Numbered from the stretch's first letter, positions 1 through 12,430 are shown. The stretch is DNA of 64,000 bases from Polytrichum commune (GCA_950295325.1 OX485808.1:9612501-9676500), one strand, 5' to 3'. Made by a program: numbers and translations. The notes: generated by a model not told the origin, from the letters alone.

Positions 1-727
1 GCCGGAGCAACACTACAACAACCCGAACCATACTAGGAAACTATGGCCTCACATTGGGCCAATGCCCATGGACGCCTTGCCGTTTGGCCTCGGGTGGGTG
101 AGGCCACACCACCTCACCCATATAAGCCTCTAGGACTCTACGCGGGGCCCCTACCCCACCGTCAACCAACCTCTTGTCTCTCTACCAAGAGTTGGGGCCA
201 AGTGGACATTTTCCCTTAGCCGCTGGGCCTAGAAGCCCCCACAGCTTCAGACCATCATAACTTCCTTGTATGATGTCTGATGCTAACACTTGACCACTCC
301 ATCTTCATCTACGCTTCATGTAGATGCCGATGGACTCCTCACTTGCCCCATTCGGGCAAGTGGTGAGGAAGTTATGCCTGTTTGAACCTTGGCAGTCCCG
401 GGAATCACTCCCAGGCACTGCTGTACCAGGGCGCTGTCCCGGGACAGCGCCCCACTCAAATGGCCATAACTCCTAGCTCACACCTCCGATTGAGGTGTTC
501 TTGAGCATTCTAGAATCACCACGCCATGAGCTACGCATAACTCATGGCCTTACCCTTGTGCCTCCTAATCTTCGTGGGTGGGAGGCGTTCCCAACGCCCG
601 GGGCCCTCACCCACACTAGGATCACTTGGGCCCTCTCACCAACGGCGCCACAAGTCCCGGGTGTCACTCCGGGGTCCCCCTTGTGCCCATGGTGTTTCGG
701 GCACTCCTCATGGAGAGGTGCGCGACA
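1..727 (-). mobile_element. Partial LTR of the Ty3/gypsy chromovirus family
   Basis: The window opens inside a minus-strand copy of the ~973-bp LTR that recurs throughout the first 48 kb. On the plus strand it ends in GGTGCGCGACA at 727, the reverse complement of the LTR start TGTCGCGCACC. It contains the LTR's hairpin series, including the GGGCGCTGTCCC palindrome near 430-455. The other LTR end lies outside the window, so no TSD can be checked. The flank after 727 is non-LTR sequence with a transposase remnant. Confidence 0.85.
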
Positions 728-1075
728 ATCTTCTCTAGCCATCAGTTTTCTTTTCACTTCAGCAATTCCTGTTTTTTCTCCCCGTAGTTTACTGCTCTTT
801 CGTAATTCTCTTTTGGTATCTTTTCTGGCTAGTTTATTTTTTGTTTCTACAATCCATTCCTCTTTAATATCTTCATTAATTAGAATGCATTGATTGTGCA
901 ATACTATGCATGTTGTTACAATATGTGATATATTCCTCAAAGGTACCTCCGATTGCTTCATTATGAACCTCCATCTACCCTTTAAAATACCAAATGCCCG
1001 TTTTACACACATTTTGGTTAAAGATTGGAAAAAAATTCCAGTTTGCCTCTTTCCTTGATAATGCACCGTTCCCAC
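728..1075 (-). pseudogene. PIF/Harbinger-type transposase C-terminal fragment
   Basis: The minus-strand translation contains VKRAFGILKGRWRFI followed by ISHIVTTCIVLHNQCI. This matches the conserved C-terminal block of PIF/Harbinger (HARBI1-like, DDE_Tnp_4) transposases, where the catalytic Glu lies in an xERAFGxLKxRW context and a C-LHN motif follows. Here the usual Glu of ERAF is Lys (KRAF), so the catalytic acid is probably lost. The downstream part is Lys/Glu-rich and is cut by the LTR ending at 727. The N-terminal two thirds are absent. It is a dead fragment; the family assignment rests on motif recognition only. Confidence 0.7.
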
Positions 1076-1149
1076 CCTTAAATGGACAGTGTATCTAAGA
1101 CCTCACCGGATATACAACGTCTCCTACAAATTTATACAATTGGAAATTT

Positions 1150-1290
1150 CCTTCTATACATGCCTGTCCAATTCTCGTCACCTAAAAGACCGCCATGGAT
1201 TTCTTTCTATACATGCCCGTCCAATTCTCGTCACCTGAAATACTGCCATGGATTTCCTTCTATACATGCCCGTCTAGTTCATGGATTTGT
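1150..1290. repeat. About 53-bp tandem repeat, ~2.7 copies
   Basis: The phrase TTCTATACATGCCCGTCCAA followed by TTCTCGTCACCT and CCATGGATTT recurs near 1152, 1204 and 1257. The last copy is truncated. It lies in the pre-insertion host sequence beside the Harbinger fragment and codes for nothing recognisable. Confidence 0.6.
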
Positions 1291-1967
1291 GGAATTGTTT
1301 CGGCTTTAGCAGCAACAACTATTTTGCACAACTCTGATACTTCGTGGTTTTGGGAATGGACGCTGCTCAGGGATACGCTATTACAACTTGAGTTCAGATG
1401 TTACAACTTCCTCGGGTCCTCTGACCAGGAGTCCTCGGTAAACAGGAGCAGTAGTTTCAACGACAACAGCAACAACAAATTCAAGTTCTTTTCTTTTAGT
1501 AGATTCAAACTTCAGATCTAAACTTTCAAAGTTCTCTGTGAAACTAGATTAGAGGTTGGTAAGTTGTCCAACTTAACTTTGTAGACGTAACTCTACTTTG
1601 GAATCTGTCCAAGTTAGTACTTCAGATCTAGACACATTCGGATCTAAATTTCTTTTTCAAACTAAAATTCAGACTTAATTCGGGAGTTGAAACTCCAGCA
1701 AGATTAACTCAACTTCAGAGTCTGCTCAGCATAACACATCACTTCGGATATATACTCCAGAATCCTCACTCAACTTCAGACTGGACCTTAACAGACTAGA
1801 GTTATCATTTAGGATCTAGACTTCAATTTTCTCTTCTCAAACTAGGTCTCAGTATCAGCTGCAAGAGTCTGCTCAGTGTTAAGTCCAGAAAGTAACAATA
1901 CTCATCACTTTATCGCTTCAGATCTAGGCAACTTCTGATCTAAACTTCTTTCTCAAACTAGTCTCAC
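1291..1967. other. Old host sequence left of insertion A, no gene seen
   Basis: AT-rich non-coding stretch with many scattered copies of a CTTCAGATCTAAACTT-like phrase and CTCAG/CTGCTCAG words. Similar wording continues at 32439-32600. This supports the idea that 728-1967, 18439-18465, 32439-32686 and 42352-43115 were once one continuous locus split by retrotransposons. Confidence 0.5.
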
Positions 1968-2858
1968 TGTCGCAACCCTTGCTAAGCCCCTTTGACAATC
2001 TTGCCAATTTTCAATTTAAGCAAAGGTAACGAGCGCTAGCCATTCGCATTCCGCCATGCTTATGGTTAGCTCCTCCTACCCCGGACCTTATAGTTCATAG
2101 GAGGGAACCAACCCTCCTACTTTGCTTTTGGGACTCACCCCTTAATCGGTAACCATTCCTTAGATGTGGACTTCCATCCATGGAAGTCCAATCCTATGTT
2201 GATCATCGCATTGCCGGAGCAACACTACAACAACCCCAACCATACTAGGCAACTATGGCCTCACAATGGGCCAATGCCCATGGAGGCCGTGCCGTTCGGC
2301 CTCGGGTGGGTGAGGCCACACCACCTCACCCATATAAGCCTCTAGGACTTCACGCGGGGCCCCTACCCCACCGTCAACCAACCTCTTGTCTCTCTACCAA
2401 GAGTTGGGGCCAAGTGGACATTTTCCTTTAGCTGCTGGGCCTAGAACCCCCTAGCAGCTTCAGACCATCATAACTTCCTTGTATGATGTCTGATCATAAC
2501 AACCAACCACTCCATCTTCATCTACGCTTCACGTACATGCCGATGGACTCCTCACTTGCCCCATTCGGGCAAGTATTCAGGAAGTTATGCCTGTTTGAAC
2601 CTTGGCAGTCCCGGGAATCACTCCCAGGCACTGCTGTACCAGGGCGCTGTCCCGGGACAGCGCCCCACTCAAATGGCCATAACTCCTAGCTCACACCTCC
2701 GATTGAGGTGTTCTTGAGCTTTCTAGAATCACCACACCATGAGCTACGCATAACTCATGGCCTTACCCTTGTGCCTCCTAGTCTCCGTGGGTGGGAGGCG
2801 TTCCCAACGCCCGGGGCCCTCACCCACACTAGGATCACTTGGGCCCCCTCACCAACGG
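1968..2858 (-). mobile_element. LTR of insertion A, truncated at its PPT side
   Basis: Starts on the plus strand with TGTCGCAACCC directly after the CTCAC duplication. The last ~120 bp (in plus coordinates) are missing. LTR sequence jumps at CACCAACGG straight into internal sequence AGTCGATGCC, removing the PPT. The complete junction elsewhere reads CACCAAACGGAGTC, so the deletion probably used a CACCAA(A)CGG microhomology. Confidence 0.8.
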
Positions 2859-3526
2859 AGTCGATGCCCTCATCGACTATACTCGTAGTCGGCACACCAA
2901 TTCTCAAGTTGCCATCCTCTATGGTGCGGCATTGTGTTTACCTTAGGGCGCGACCCCCACAATGCATCTTCAAATTTGGCATAGTCCCAAAGGTGTCGTT
3001 CCTAGGTGGTCCGTTAGCGACCTTGGATCTCTCCTCCAAGGACCCAACCTACACTAGACCCACCTACTTTGGGACTCACTTGGGTTGCCCTTCCTTTGGG
3101 GCCTCCCCCGTTAGGCTTCACTAGCCTAACATGACACATCTAGGCGAGACCTCAACGCTTCCACTAAGTTGTCTCGGTTGCAACTCCGAGATGGCTTTCC
3201 ATTGTTAAGCCACGCCTCGATCGCACGGGGGTGATGCCAAGTCCCGCCCGACTCGGTTCCCACTTTGCTCTTTCGAGACATGGGTTCATGACTCCCATGC
3301 GCCAACTCTCGTTAGCTCGCGGGTAGCACTTTTATGAGCACGCGCCATCACCTTGTCCCCGCCCGGACAAGCACAAGTACAAGACTAGGACCTCATCTCA
3401 TACTTTTCTCTTTGCACCACTAAAGTTTGGAATTTATTCCCTCAAGCCAAAGAATAAGTTCATGTTGTGGAGTAATTAACCTCGAAGCTAAGTGTGCTAC
3501 TAGCGTCTCTCCCCCAATAAAGGAGA
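2859..3526 (-). mobile_element. Internal region 1: 3' non-coding segment
   Basis: Non-coding 3' part of the retrotransposon between chromodomain and LTR. It is conserved in all copies (compare 19442-20240, 26275-27076, 40561-41378, 48233-48884). This copy lacks ~115 bp found in the others after GGACAAGC. No ORF here matches a known protein. Confidence 0.6.
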
Positions 3527-4724
3527 TTGATGTCCTCATCAATGCCTACGCTTCATTTTATTGGAATCCTTAGCCTTAGTTTCTTCAAAGTGCTTCACCA
3601 ATTCATTGGTGTTCACCATGTCTCTTGCCGCCACCCAAGCGGTTTCTTTTTCATGGTATCCTCACCATTTCACCAAGTACTCCTTTGTACATTTTCTTTC
3701 ATTTTCACTTGGGCTTCCTACACTTGAGGATGCCCTCCTACCTCATGTTGCAAATGACGTTCACAAGGTCGGGAGGTGGCCTAATCACTTGCTTGTGATC
3801 GGGCCACAAGGTGTTGTCCTTAAATGGTTTTAGGAATGAGACATGAAATGTCGGATGCACTTTGATCTTGGGCGGTAATTTCAACTTATACATGTCCTTG
3901 AACATTTGTTCCACAACGGGAAGCGGAGTTCCAATTTTGGACATGAACTTTGGAGTGAGGCCTTTCGGCTAAGTGAAGTTGTTCACATTCAACAACACCT
4001 TTTGGCCCACCTCATTCTCCACTTCGCGTCTTCCGGCATTGACTTGCACTCCGTAGCACCTTCGGGCTTTCTCCACCAACAACTTGGTCATCTCCAAGAC
4101 TTGTTTACCATCCTTGGCCAAGTCTTCACCATCTAGGTTGAACTCTAGTGTTAAATGTGCCCCCTCGAGAGCTAGGTTAATAGGTTGGAGCGCATCCACT
4201 CCATAAGCCACCACCAAAGACCACCCCTTGGTAGCCAAGTGCGTGGCTACATTGCAATTACACTCCGCTCGACCCACATAGTCCGCCCAATCTCCTTGGT
4301 CCGCCCCCACCAAGTTCCTCAAGTATTGCTTCAAGACTCCATTCACACGCTCTGCTTTCCCATCCATTTGGGAATGCAAGGCCGTGCTAAACCTTAGTTT
4401 CATTCCGACCTCCTTAGAGAAATGCATTGAAAATGCACTTGTGAACTTTGGATCTTGATCCGACACAATCACTCTTGGCAACCCGTGGTGCCTCAACCAT
4501 CCTTTGAGAAAAGACTATGCGGTCTTCAACGCGGTGGCAGTTCCCACAATCGGCACCATGTGTGCCAACTTGGCAAACCGCTCTACCATCAACAAGATGG
4601 CATCATACCCATGTGACTCCGGCAAACTTGTGATCAAGTCCATGCACATACTATGCCATGGCGCCGACGGGATAGGCAACGGTTGCAAGAAACCGCCTTG
4701 CTTTTGGTAAGAGGCTCGGTTCAC
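3527..4724 (-). pseudogene. Integrase with chromodomain remnant (copy 1)
   Basis: Read on the minus strand, the order is catalytic core, C-terminal domain, chromodomain. The DDE core shows [12 protein letters not shown] (first Asp, 4515-4724), VIVSDQDPKFTSAF (second Asp) and QMDGKAERVNGVLKQYL (Glu), the last two in 3969-4496. The C-terminal segment KVHPTFHVSFLKPF lies at 3738-3944. A KEYLVKW-type chromodomain follows near 3560-3700. These mark a Ty3/gypsy chromovirus integrase, which would join element cDNA to host DNA. Stops and frameshifts separate the blocks, so it is inactive. Confidence 0.8.
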
Positions 4725-5800
4725 TTGGCACTTTATTCACGCCTTCACAAAGTGGGTTATATCCTCCTTCAAAACCGATAGCCTCAGCTTGCCTTGTGGC
4801 ACATACACCCGACTTTGCTTGCATTTGAACAATCCGTCCACCAACTTAACCTCTTTGAGCACCTTGCTCTTGCGAATCTCACCTAAAAGCTTTTGTGCTT
4901 TGGGGTAGTTAATTTACCCCTCCCGTATCTTGCATCACAAGTTTCCTTCGCCGGCACACATTAACCACAAGGTTTGGATGGTTCTCATTGCTTGGAACTC
5001 TTCCGGTCTACTTCGCGCATCCGGCACCACATTTCCTTGGTCCGGTTTGTGGATCAAATCCACCTTCATAAGCACCAAACTATCATGCCACTGCAATGAC
5101 TTGGCGCTCACTTGCGCTTGAATGTCAAAATTCTTTTAGGACACATTGTCCATGTAGACCTTTGCTTTGTGCGACCCCAAATAGTGTCGCCACATCTTCA
5201 AGCAATGCACTACGCCAAAGATGTTCTTTGTCATGAGTTGGTTGTCTTCTTTGACAACCATCGAGCTTCATGCTCCCATATGCAATGGCCATCCAATTAC
5301 ACATAATCCACCATTGGCAAAGTCACTCACCCCCGTATGCACCTCAAAAGGTTTGTCAAGCTCCGCGAACTTGAGCACGGGCGGCGAAGAGAACTTACTC
5401 TTAAGCTCCCCAAAGACTTGGTGACAAGGCTAGTCCCACTCTTGGGATAGCCATTTCTTGCACAAGTTGGACAAGGTCGAACAACCATGAAGGTTAATGC
5501 TCCCATAAGCAATGATCAATCCATCTTGGATCAACATCCGCCAATGGTAAAGTCCTTCGCCTCCATGTGCACCTCAAAATGCTTACGAAAATCCGGAAAA
5601 TTAACCACATCTTGTGAAGAGAACTTGCTCTTGAGCTCCCCAAAGGCTTGGTGACAAGGCTCATCCCACTCTTGGGATAGCCATTTTCCTCAATAAGTTG
5701 ATTAAGGTCCTAGCAACCTTCAAAAACTCTTGAATGAAGTGATGGTAGTAGTTGGCTAGGCCAACAAATGACCTAAGCCCTTTTTGAATGAAGGGCCAAT
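4725..5800 (-). pseudogene. RNase H / connection remnant (copy 1), zinc-binding part deleted
   Basis: Minus-strand fragments match the Ty3/gypsy connection and RNase H region: SQEWDEPCHQ, VLKFAELDKPFEVHT, HDKELL and NVVPDAR-like pieces. The block from WLSQEWDEP to the AYGS step occurs twice (anchors near 5434 and 5665, period ~231 bp). Relative to 11041-11130, this copy has lost ~95 bp of the integrase zinc-binding (HHCC) segment near 4760. Many frameshifts are present. Confidence 0.65.
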
Positions 5801-6409
5801 TCTCCTTTTGGATTGCTTTGACATTCTTCATGTTCGTCCACCAACTTCCTTTGTCACCACATACCTCAAGAACTCAATCTCTCGTTGAGCAAAGTTATTT
5901 TTCACTCCTTGGCGGTAACTTTTTGGGCAACACATTGGTGAATACATCCTTGTATCTCACCAACATCCCACCCATGTGGTTTGGGGGAGGCCCATCTTTC
6001 CTAGCCTCCCCATGAGTTCCTTGGAATTGCTCCAATTGAACCACGACCATTATGTTTACCGTTTTTTATTTGGTCCATTGAGACCAAATTCAACTTGGGT
6101 CCTCCTACCATAGGAGTCTTTGTCAATTTGTAGTTCAATTCTTTGCCATCATGGCACATCACAAATGCACCGCAAGCTCACCGGCTTGCACCTCACATCT
6201 ATCATGGGAGTTTCAAAGAAGGCGGCCTTCACAATGACATGCATTTCATCTATTTCACATGGTGTGAAATTTTGACAAATATCCAATGTCCCACATTGAA
6301 AGGTTACATGCATCGCGGCCTCCTTTGTCTTATGCGGTTCGCCCTTTCCAAACCACACCTTGGTGGGCTTCACCACTCTACCAATCGGCAAACCCCAACT
6401 CCCTTGTGA
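5801..6409 (-). pseudogene. Post-protease to RT-start remnant (copy 1)
   Basis: Minus-strand reading at 6149-6391 gives a segment around AMHVTFQCGTLDICQNF and CEIDEMHVIVKAAFFET. It resembles the region between retropepsin and RT in chromoviruses, where an EMDVILG-type motif is usual. It continues to LVRYKDVFTNV and a Leu-Pro-Pro stretch, typical of the RT N-terminal edge, and then passes directly to the RT-thumb/connection sequence near 5700-5880. The RT palm, with its YxDD box, is missing. Confidence 0.55.
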
Positions 6410-6479
6410 GCTTTGGGGTCATGAAAGAATGCCTTAACTCTTTGTCAACCCATGAGATAAGTCTCCCATTCATTTGAGC

Positions 6480-6825
6480 CTCAAGGTACAAAATACTTGG
6501 CCTCGGCTTAAGGCTACTAGCCTTGGCCACAAAGCCATCGTCCAACATTCCGTCCTCGGCAACTTGGCTTGGCTTGGTCCGCAAAGCCAACTTTAAACAT
6601 TCCGTCCGCGGGACAAATTGGTTTGGTGCCACAAAACCAATTTCTAATAGTTTGTCCGCGGAACAAACATGATTTGCCTTGGTAGCACAAAGCCACCTTT
6701 CACACTTTGTCCGCGGCACGAACATGAGTTGCCTTGGTAGGATCAACCCACCTCCCAAAATTCCATCCGCGGCACGACTATGTTTTGCCTTAGTATAATG
6801 GGCCAAACTACTTTCGCCCATTTCT
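6480..6825 (-). repeat. Gag-region tandem repeat with CCGCGG boxes (copy 1)
   Basis: Five diverged units of ~55-60 bp, each centred on TCCGCGG and followed by a GCCTTGGTAGCACAAAGCC-like phrase. On the minus strand they read as repeated PRTEC / CATKANH-like peptides. They stand where the gag C-terminus (nucleocapsid) should be. A decayed CCHC knuckle array is possible but not demonstrable. Confidence 0.5.
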
Positions 6826-7299
6826 TTGGGACCAATATCGGATAAAACCCACTTTGTGGCGATGCGCCATCCAACTTCTTTTCGGGACCATCGGCTTCAA
6901 TGTTCTTCAAATCTTAAAGATTCCCGATACGTCATCAAGAAGCTTTGGGGAGTTGAACATGGTATTCACCACCCGCTTTTGAAACCCCATTTAAAACGAT
7001 GTGTTTCTTAGCCAACTAGTCAATCTTAGTTGTGCCATTCATTATGGTGGTTAAATCGCACACATAGGCCTAAAAGCCTTGAGTGCCGCATTTGCACCCA
7101 TTCCAACTTCACCACATTCTAAGCAATTTGGATTGGAATTTCAATCCAATATTACCACCGTCCAAGCTTTCGGATGCATTCGGTATTCTAGCCCCCGAAT
7201 ACTTTTCGAGGTTTGTGGGAGCCCTTTCAAAGCACTCCTCCATTTTCCTCACCGAATCCACCCTCATGCCCACCATTGTCATTAGAATCAATGGTATGG
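6826..7299 (-). mobile_element. 5' leader/gag-start remnant, copy 1
   Basis: Homologous to the leader next to the PBS in other copies. It stops at TATGG (7295-7299), where an LTR follows directly, so the last ~150 bp with the PBS are separated. The same TATGG restarts after the LTR at 15058, giving a 5-bp duplication for an LTR inserted into the leader. Confidence 0.6.
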
Positions 7300-8024
7300 T
7301 GTCGCAACCCTTGCTAGCCCCCTTAGCAATCTTGCCAATTTTCCTTTCTAGCAAAGGTTACAAGCGCTAACCCTTCGCATACCGCCATGCTAATGGTTAG
7401 CTCCTCTTACCCCGGACCATATAGCTCATAGGAGGGAACCAACCCTCCTACTTTGCTTTCGGGACTCACCCCTTAATCGGTAACCCATTCCTAGATGTGG
7501 ACTTCCATCCATGGAAGCCCAATCCTATGTTGATCATCGCATTGCCGGAGCAACACTACAACAACCCGAACCATACTAGGCAACTATGGCCTCACAATGG
7601 GCCAATGCCCATGGACGCCTTGCCGTTTGGCCTCGGGTGGGTGAGGCCACACCACCTCACCCATATAAGCCTCTAGGACTCTACGCGGGGCCCCTACCCC
7701 ACCGTCAACCAACCTCTTGTCTCTCTACCAAGAGTTGGGGCCAAGTGGACATTTTCCCTTAGCCGCTGGGCCTAGAAGCCCCCACAGCTTCAGACCATCA
7801 TAACTTCCTTGTATGATGTCTGATGCTAACACTTGACCACTCCATCTTCATCTACGCTTCATGTAGATGCCGATGCACTCCTCACTTGCCCCATTCGGGC
7901 AAGTGGTGAGGAAGTTATGCCTGTTTGAACCTTGGCAGTCCCGGGAATCACTCCCAGGCACTGCTGTACCAGGGCGCTGTCCCGGGACAGCGCCCCACTC
8001 AAATGGCCATAACTCCTAGCTCAC
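7300..8024 (-). mobile_element. LTR inserted in leader, then truncated
   Basis: Begins TGTCGCAACCC after TATGG. LTR sequence breaks off at TAGCTCAC and jumps into PPT-proximal sequence CAAACGGAGTCGATGCC, so ~250 bp of LTR and most of the PPT were deleted. CTCAC/CACC microhomology exists at the joint, making the exact breakpoint ambiguous by a few bases. Confidence 0.75.
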
Positions 8025-8407
8025 CAAACGGAGTCGATGCCCTCATCGACTATACTCGTAGTCGGCACACCAATTCTCAAGTTGCCATCCTCTATGGTGC
8101 CGCATTGTGTTTACCTTAGGGCGCGACCCCCACAATGCATCTTCAAATTTGGCATAGTCCCAAAGGTGTCGTTCCTAGGTGGTCTGTTAGCGACCTTGGA
8201 TTTCTCCTCCAAGGACCTAACCTATACTAGACCCACCTACTTTGGGACTCACATGGGTTGCCCCTCCTTTGGGGCCTCCCCCGTTAGGCTCCACTAGCCT
8301 AACGTGACACATCTAGGCGAGACCTCAACGCTTCCACTAAGTTGTCTCGGTTGCAACTCCGAGATGGCTTTCCATTGTTAAGCCACGCCTCGATCGCACG
8401 GGGGTGA

Positions 8408-9381
8408 TGTCGCGCACCTCTCCATGAGGAGTGCCCGAAACACCATGGGCACAAGGGGGACCCCGGAGTGACACCCGGGACTTGTGGCGCCGTTGGTGAG
8501 AGGGCCCAAGTGATCCTAGTGTGGATGAGGTCCCCGGGCGTTGGGAACGCCTCCCATCCACGAAGACTAGGAGGCACAAGGGTAAGGCCATGAGCTATGC
8601 GTAGCTCATGGCGTGGTGATTCTAGAATGCTCAAGAACACCTCAATCGGAGGTGTGAGCTAGGAGTTATGGCCATTTGAGTGGGGCGCTGTCCCGGGACA
8701 GCGCCCTGGTACAGCAGTGCCTGGGAGTGATTCCCGGGACTGCCAAGGTTCAAACAGGCATAACTTCCTCACCACTTGCCCGAATGGGGCAAGTGAGGAG
8801 TCCATCGGCATCTACGTGAAGCGTAGATGAAGACGGAGTGGTTGGTTGCTGGAATCAGACATCATACAAGGAAGTTATGATGGTCTGAAGCTGCAGGGGG
8901 GGTTCTAGGCCCAGCAGCTAAGGGAAAATGTCCACTTGGCCCCAACTCTTGGTAGAGAGACAAGAGGTTGGTTGACGGTGGGGTAGGGGCCCCGCGTAGA
9001 GTCCTAGAGGCTTATATGGGTGAGGTGGTGTGGCCTCACCCACCCGAGGCCGAACGGCAAGGCCTCCATGGGCTTTGGCCTATTGTGAGGCCATAGTTGC
9101 CTAGTATGGTTCGGGTTGTTGTAGTGTTGCTCCGGCAACGCGATGATCAACATAGGATTGGACTTCCATGGATGGAAGTCCACATTGGGGAAATGGGTTA
9201 CCGATTAAGGGATGAGTCCCGAAAGCAAAGTAGGAGGGTTGGTTCCCTCCTATGAACTATTGGTCCGGGGTAAGAGGAGCTATCCATTAGCATGGCGGAA
9301 TGCGAATGGTTAGCGCTCGTAACCTTTGCTAGAATTGAAAATTGGCAAGATTGTCAAGGGGGGCTAGCAAGGGTTGCGACA
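8408..9381 (+). mobile_element. Solo LTR, TSD GGTGA
   Basis: Complete 974-bp LTR from TGTCGCGCACC to GGGTTGCGACA in plus orientation, opposite to its host element. It is bordered by GGTGA at 8403-8407 and 9382-9386. The host sequence (GGGGGTGATGCCAAGTCC in other copies) is restored when LTR and one repeat are removed. This is a clean solo LTR, formed by insertion and LTR-LTR recombination. Confidence 0.92.
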
Positions 9382-9794
9382 GGTGATGCCAAGTCCCGCC
9401 CGACTCGGTTCCCACTTTGCTCTTTCGAGACATGGGTTCATGACTCCCATGCGCCAACTCACGTTAGCTCGCGGGTACCACTTTTATGAGCACGCGCCAT
9501 CACCTTGTCCCCGCCCGGACAAGCCCACAACTAAGAAGTTTCTTGGTTTTATCCAAGGCCCCTCCAAGCCATGGCCCCCAATTACTCGGCTTACCCAACC
9601 TAGTTTGGCATGTCTATTCCCCCTCTTCCATTAACCAAGCACAAGTACAAGACTAGGACCTCATCTCATACTTTTCTCTTTGCACCACTAAAGTTTGGAC
9701 TTTATTCCCTCAAGCCAAAGAACAAGTTCATGTTGTGGCGTAATTAACCTCGAAGCTAAGTGTGCTACTAGCGTCTCTCCCCCACTAAAGGAGA

Positions 9795-10990
9795 TTGATG
9801 TCCTCATCAATGCCTACGCTTCATTTTATTGGAATCCTTAGCCTTAGTTTCTTCAAAGTGCTTCACCTATTCATTGGTGTTCACCATGTCTCTTGCCGCC
9901 ACCCAAGCGGTTTTTTTTTTTTCATGATATCCTCACCATTTCACCAAGTACTCTTTTGCACATTTTCTTTCATTTTCACTTGTGCTTCCTACACTTGAGG
10001 GTGCCCTCCTACCTCATGTTCCAAATGACCTCCACAATGTCGGGACGTGGCCTAATCACTTGCTTGTGATCGGGCCACAAGGTGTTGTCCTAAAATGACT
10101 TTCGTAATGAGACATGAAATGTCGGATGCACTTTGATCTCCGGCGGTAATTCCAACTTATACATGTCCTTGAACACTTGTTCCACAATGGAAAACGAAGC
10201 TCCAATTTTGGACATGAACTTTTGAAGTAAGGCCTTTGGGCAAGGTGAAGTTGTCCACATTCAACAACACCTTATTGGCCCACCTCGTACTCCACTTCGC
10301 GTCTTCCGGCATTGATTTCCACTCCGTAGCACCTTCGGGCTTTCTCCACCAACAACTTGGTCATCTCCAAGACTTGTTTACCGTCCTTGGCCAAGTCCTC
10401 ACCATCTTGGTTGAACTCTAGTGTTGAATGTGCCCCCTCGAGAGCTAGGTTAATAGGTTGGAGCGCATCCACTCCATAAGCCACCACGAAAGACCACCCC
10501 TTGGTAGCCAAGTGCGTGGCTACATTGCAATTACACTCCGCTCGACCCACATAGACCGCCCAATCTCCTTGGTCCGCCCCCACCAAGTTCCTCAAGTATT
10601 GCTTCAAGACTACATTCACATGCTCCGCTTTCCCATTCATTTGGGAATGCAAGGCCGTGCTAAACCTTAGTTTCATTCCGACCTCCTTAGAGAAATGCAT
10701 TGAAAATGCACTTGTGAACTTCGGATCTTGATCCCACACAATCACTCTTGGCAACCCGTGGTGCCTCAACCATCCTTTGAGAAAAGACTATGCGGTCTCC
10801 AACGCGGTGGCGGTTCCCACAATCGGCACCATGTGTGCCAACTTGGCAAACCGCTCTACCATCAACAAGATGGCATCATACCCATGTGACTCCGGCAAAC
10901 TTGTGATCAAGTCCATGCACATACTATGCCATGGCGCCGACGGGATAGGCAACGGTTGCAAGAAGCCGCCTTATTTTTGGTAAGAGGCTC
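9795..10990 (-). pseudogene. Integrase with chromodomain remnant (copy 2)
   Basis: Same blocks as copy 1. The DDE core lies at 10272-10769 (WDQDPKFTSAF, QMNGKAEHVN) and the first-Asp part ends near 10980. The integrase C-terminal segment is at ~10030-10230 and the chromodomain remnant at ~9800-9990. Frameshifts lie between core and C-terminal part near 10235. A T-run at 9910-9921 disrupts the chromodomain reading. Inactive. Confidence 0.78.
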
Positions 10991-12430
10991 GGTTCACTTG
11001 GCACTTCATCCAAGCCTTCACAAAGTGGGCTATATCCTTCTTTATGCACCGCCAATGGTACCCCATGACACCATTCTATGGCGGCTTTTTCTTTCTCCTC
11101 TATGGCCGGCAATAGGACTATCACATTCTTCCTTCAAAACCGATAGCCTCAACTTGCCTTGTGGCACATACACCCGACTTTGTTTACACTTGAACAATCC
11201 GTCCACCAACTTAACCTCTTTGAGCACCTTGCTCTTGCGAAGCTCACCTAAAAGCATTTGTGCTTTGGGGTAGTTAATTTACCCCTCCCGTATCTTGCAT
11301 CACAAGTTTCCTTCGCCGGCACACATTAGCCACAAGGTTTGGATGGTTCTCATTGCTTGGAACTCTTCCCGTCTACTTAGCGCATCCGGCACCACATTTC
11401 CATGGTCCGGTTTGTGGATTAAATCCACCTTCATAAGCGCCAAGCTATCATGCCAACGCAATGACTTGGCGCTCACTTGCGCTTGTATGTCAAAATACTT
11501 TTAGGACACATTGTCCTTGTAGACCTTTACTTTGTGCGACCCCAACTAGTGTCACCACATCTTCAAGCAATGCACTACCGCAAAGAAGTTCTTTGTCATG
11601 AGTTGGTTGTCTTCTTTGACAACCATCGAGCTTTATGCTCGCATATGCAATGGCCATCCATCTTACACATAATCCACCATTGGCAAAGTCACTCACCCCC
11701 GTATGCACCTCAAAAGGTTTGTCAAGCTCCGCGAATTTGAGCACGGGCGGCGAAGAGAACTTGGTCTTAAGCTCCCCAAAGACTCGTGACAAACATCATC
11801 CCACTCTTGGGATAGCCATTTCTTCCACAAGTCGAACCATCGAGCTTCATGCTCTCATATGCGATGGCCATCCATCTTGCATCAACATCCGCCAATGGTA
11901 AAGTCACTCGCCCCCCGTATGCACCTCAAAAGGTTTTTCAAGCTCCGCGAACTTGAACACGGGTGGTAAAGAGGAACTTGGTCTTAAGCCCCTCAAAGAC
12001 TTGGTGGCAAGGCTCATCCCACTCTTGGGATAGCCATCTCTTGCACAAGTTGGACAAGCTTCTACAACCATGGAGCTTAATGCTCCTATAAGCAATGGTC
12101 ATCCATCTTGGATCAACATCCGCCAATGGTAAAATCCTTCGCCTTCATGTGCACCTCAACATGCTCATGAAAACCCGGAAACTTAACCACATGTTGTGAA
12201 GAGAACTTACTCTTGAGCTCCCCAAAGGCTTGGTGGCAAGGCTCATCCCACTCTTGGGATAGCCATTTTTTCCAACATGTTGACTAAGGTTCTAGCAACC
12301 TTAGAAAAACCATGAATGAAGTGGTGGTAGTAGTTGTCTAGGCCAACAAATGACCTAAGCCCTTTTCTTGAATCAAGGGCCAATTCTCTTCTTGGATTGC
12401 CTTGACATTCTTCATGTTCGTCCACCAACT
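10991..12430 (-). pseudogene. Zinc-binding region, RNase H reiterations, RT-connection (copy 2)
   Basis: The minus strand at 11042-11257 shows the pre-integrase segment (LVDGLFKCKQSRVYVPQGKL, then AGHRGERKSRH) that precedes the HHCC module. RNase H fragments span 11290-12250. The SQEWDE...PFEVHTG block occurs three times (anchors near 11799, 12018 and 12247). SFVGLDNYYHHFIHGFSKVA at 12243-12428 is the RT-connection motif. Numerous stops. Confidence 0.65.

Noticed and set aside
9908-9922. T-run as a terminator
   Set aside because: Homopolymer slippage within the decayed chromodomain; other copies have a shorter run.
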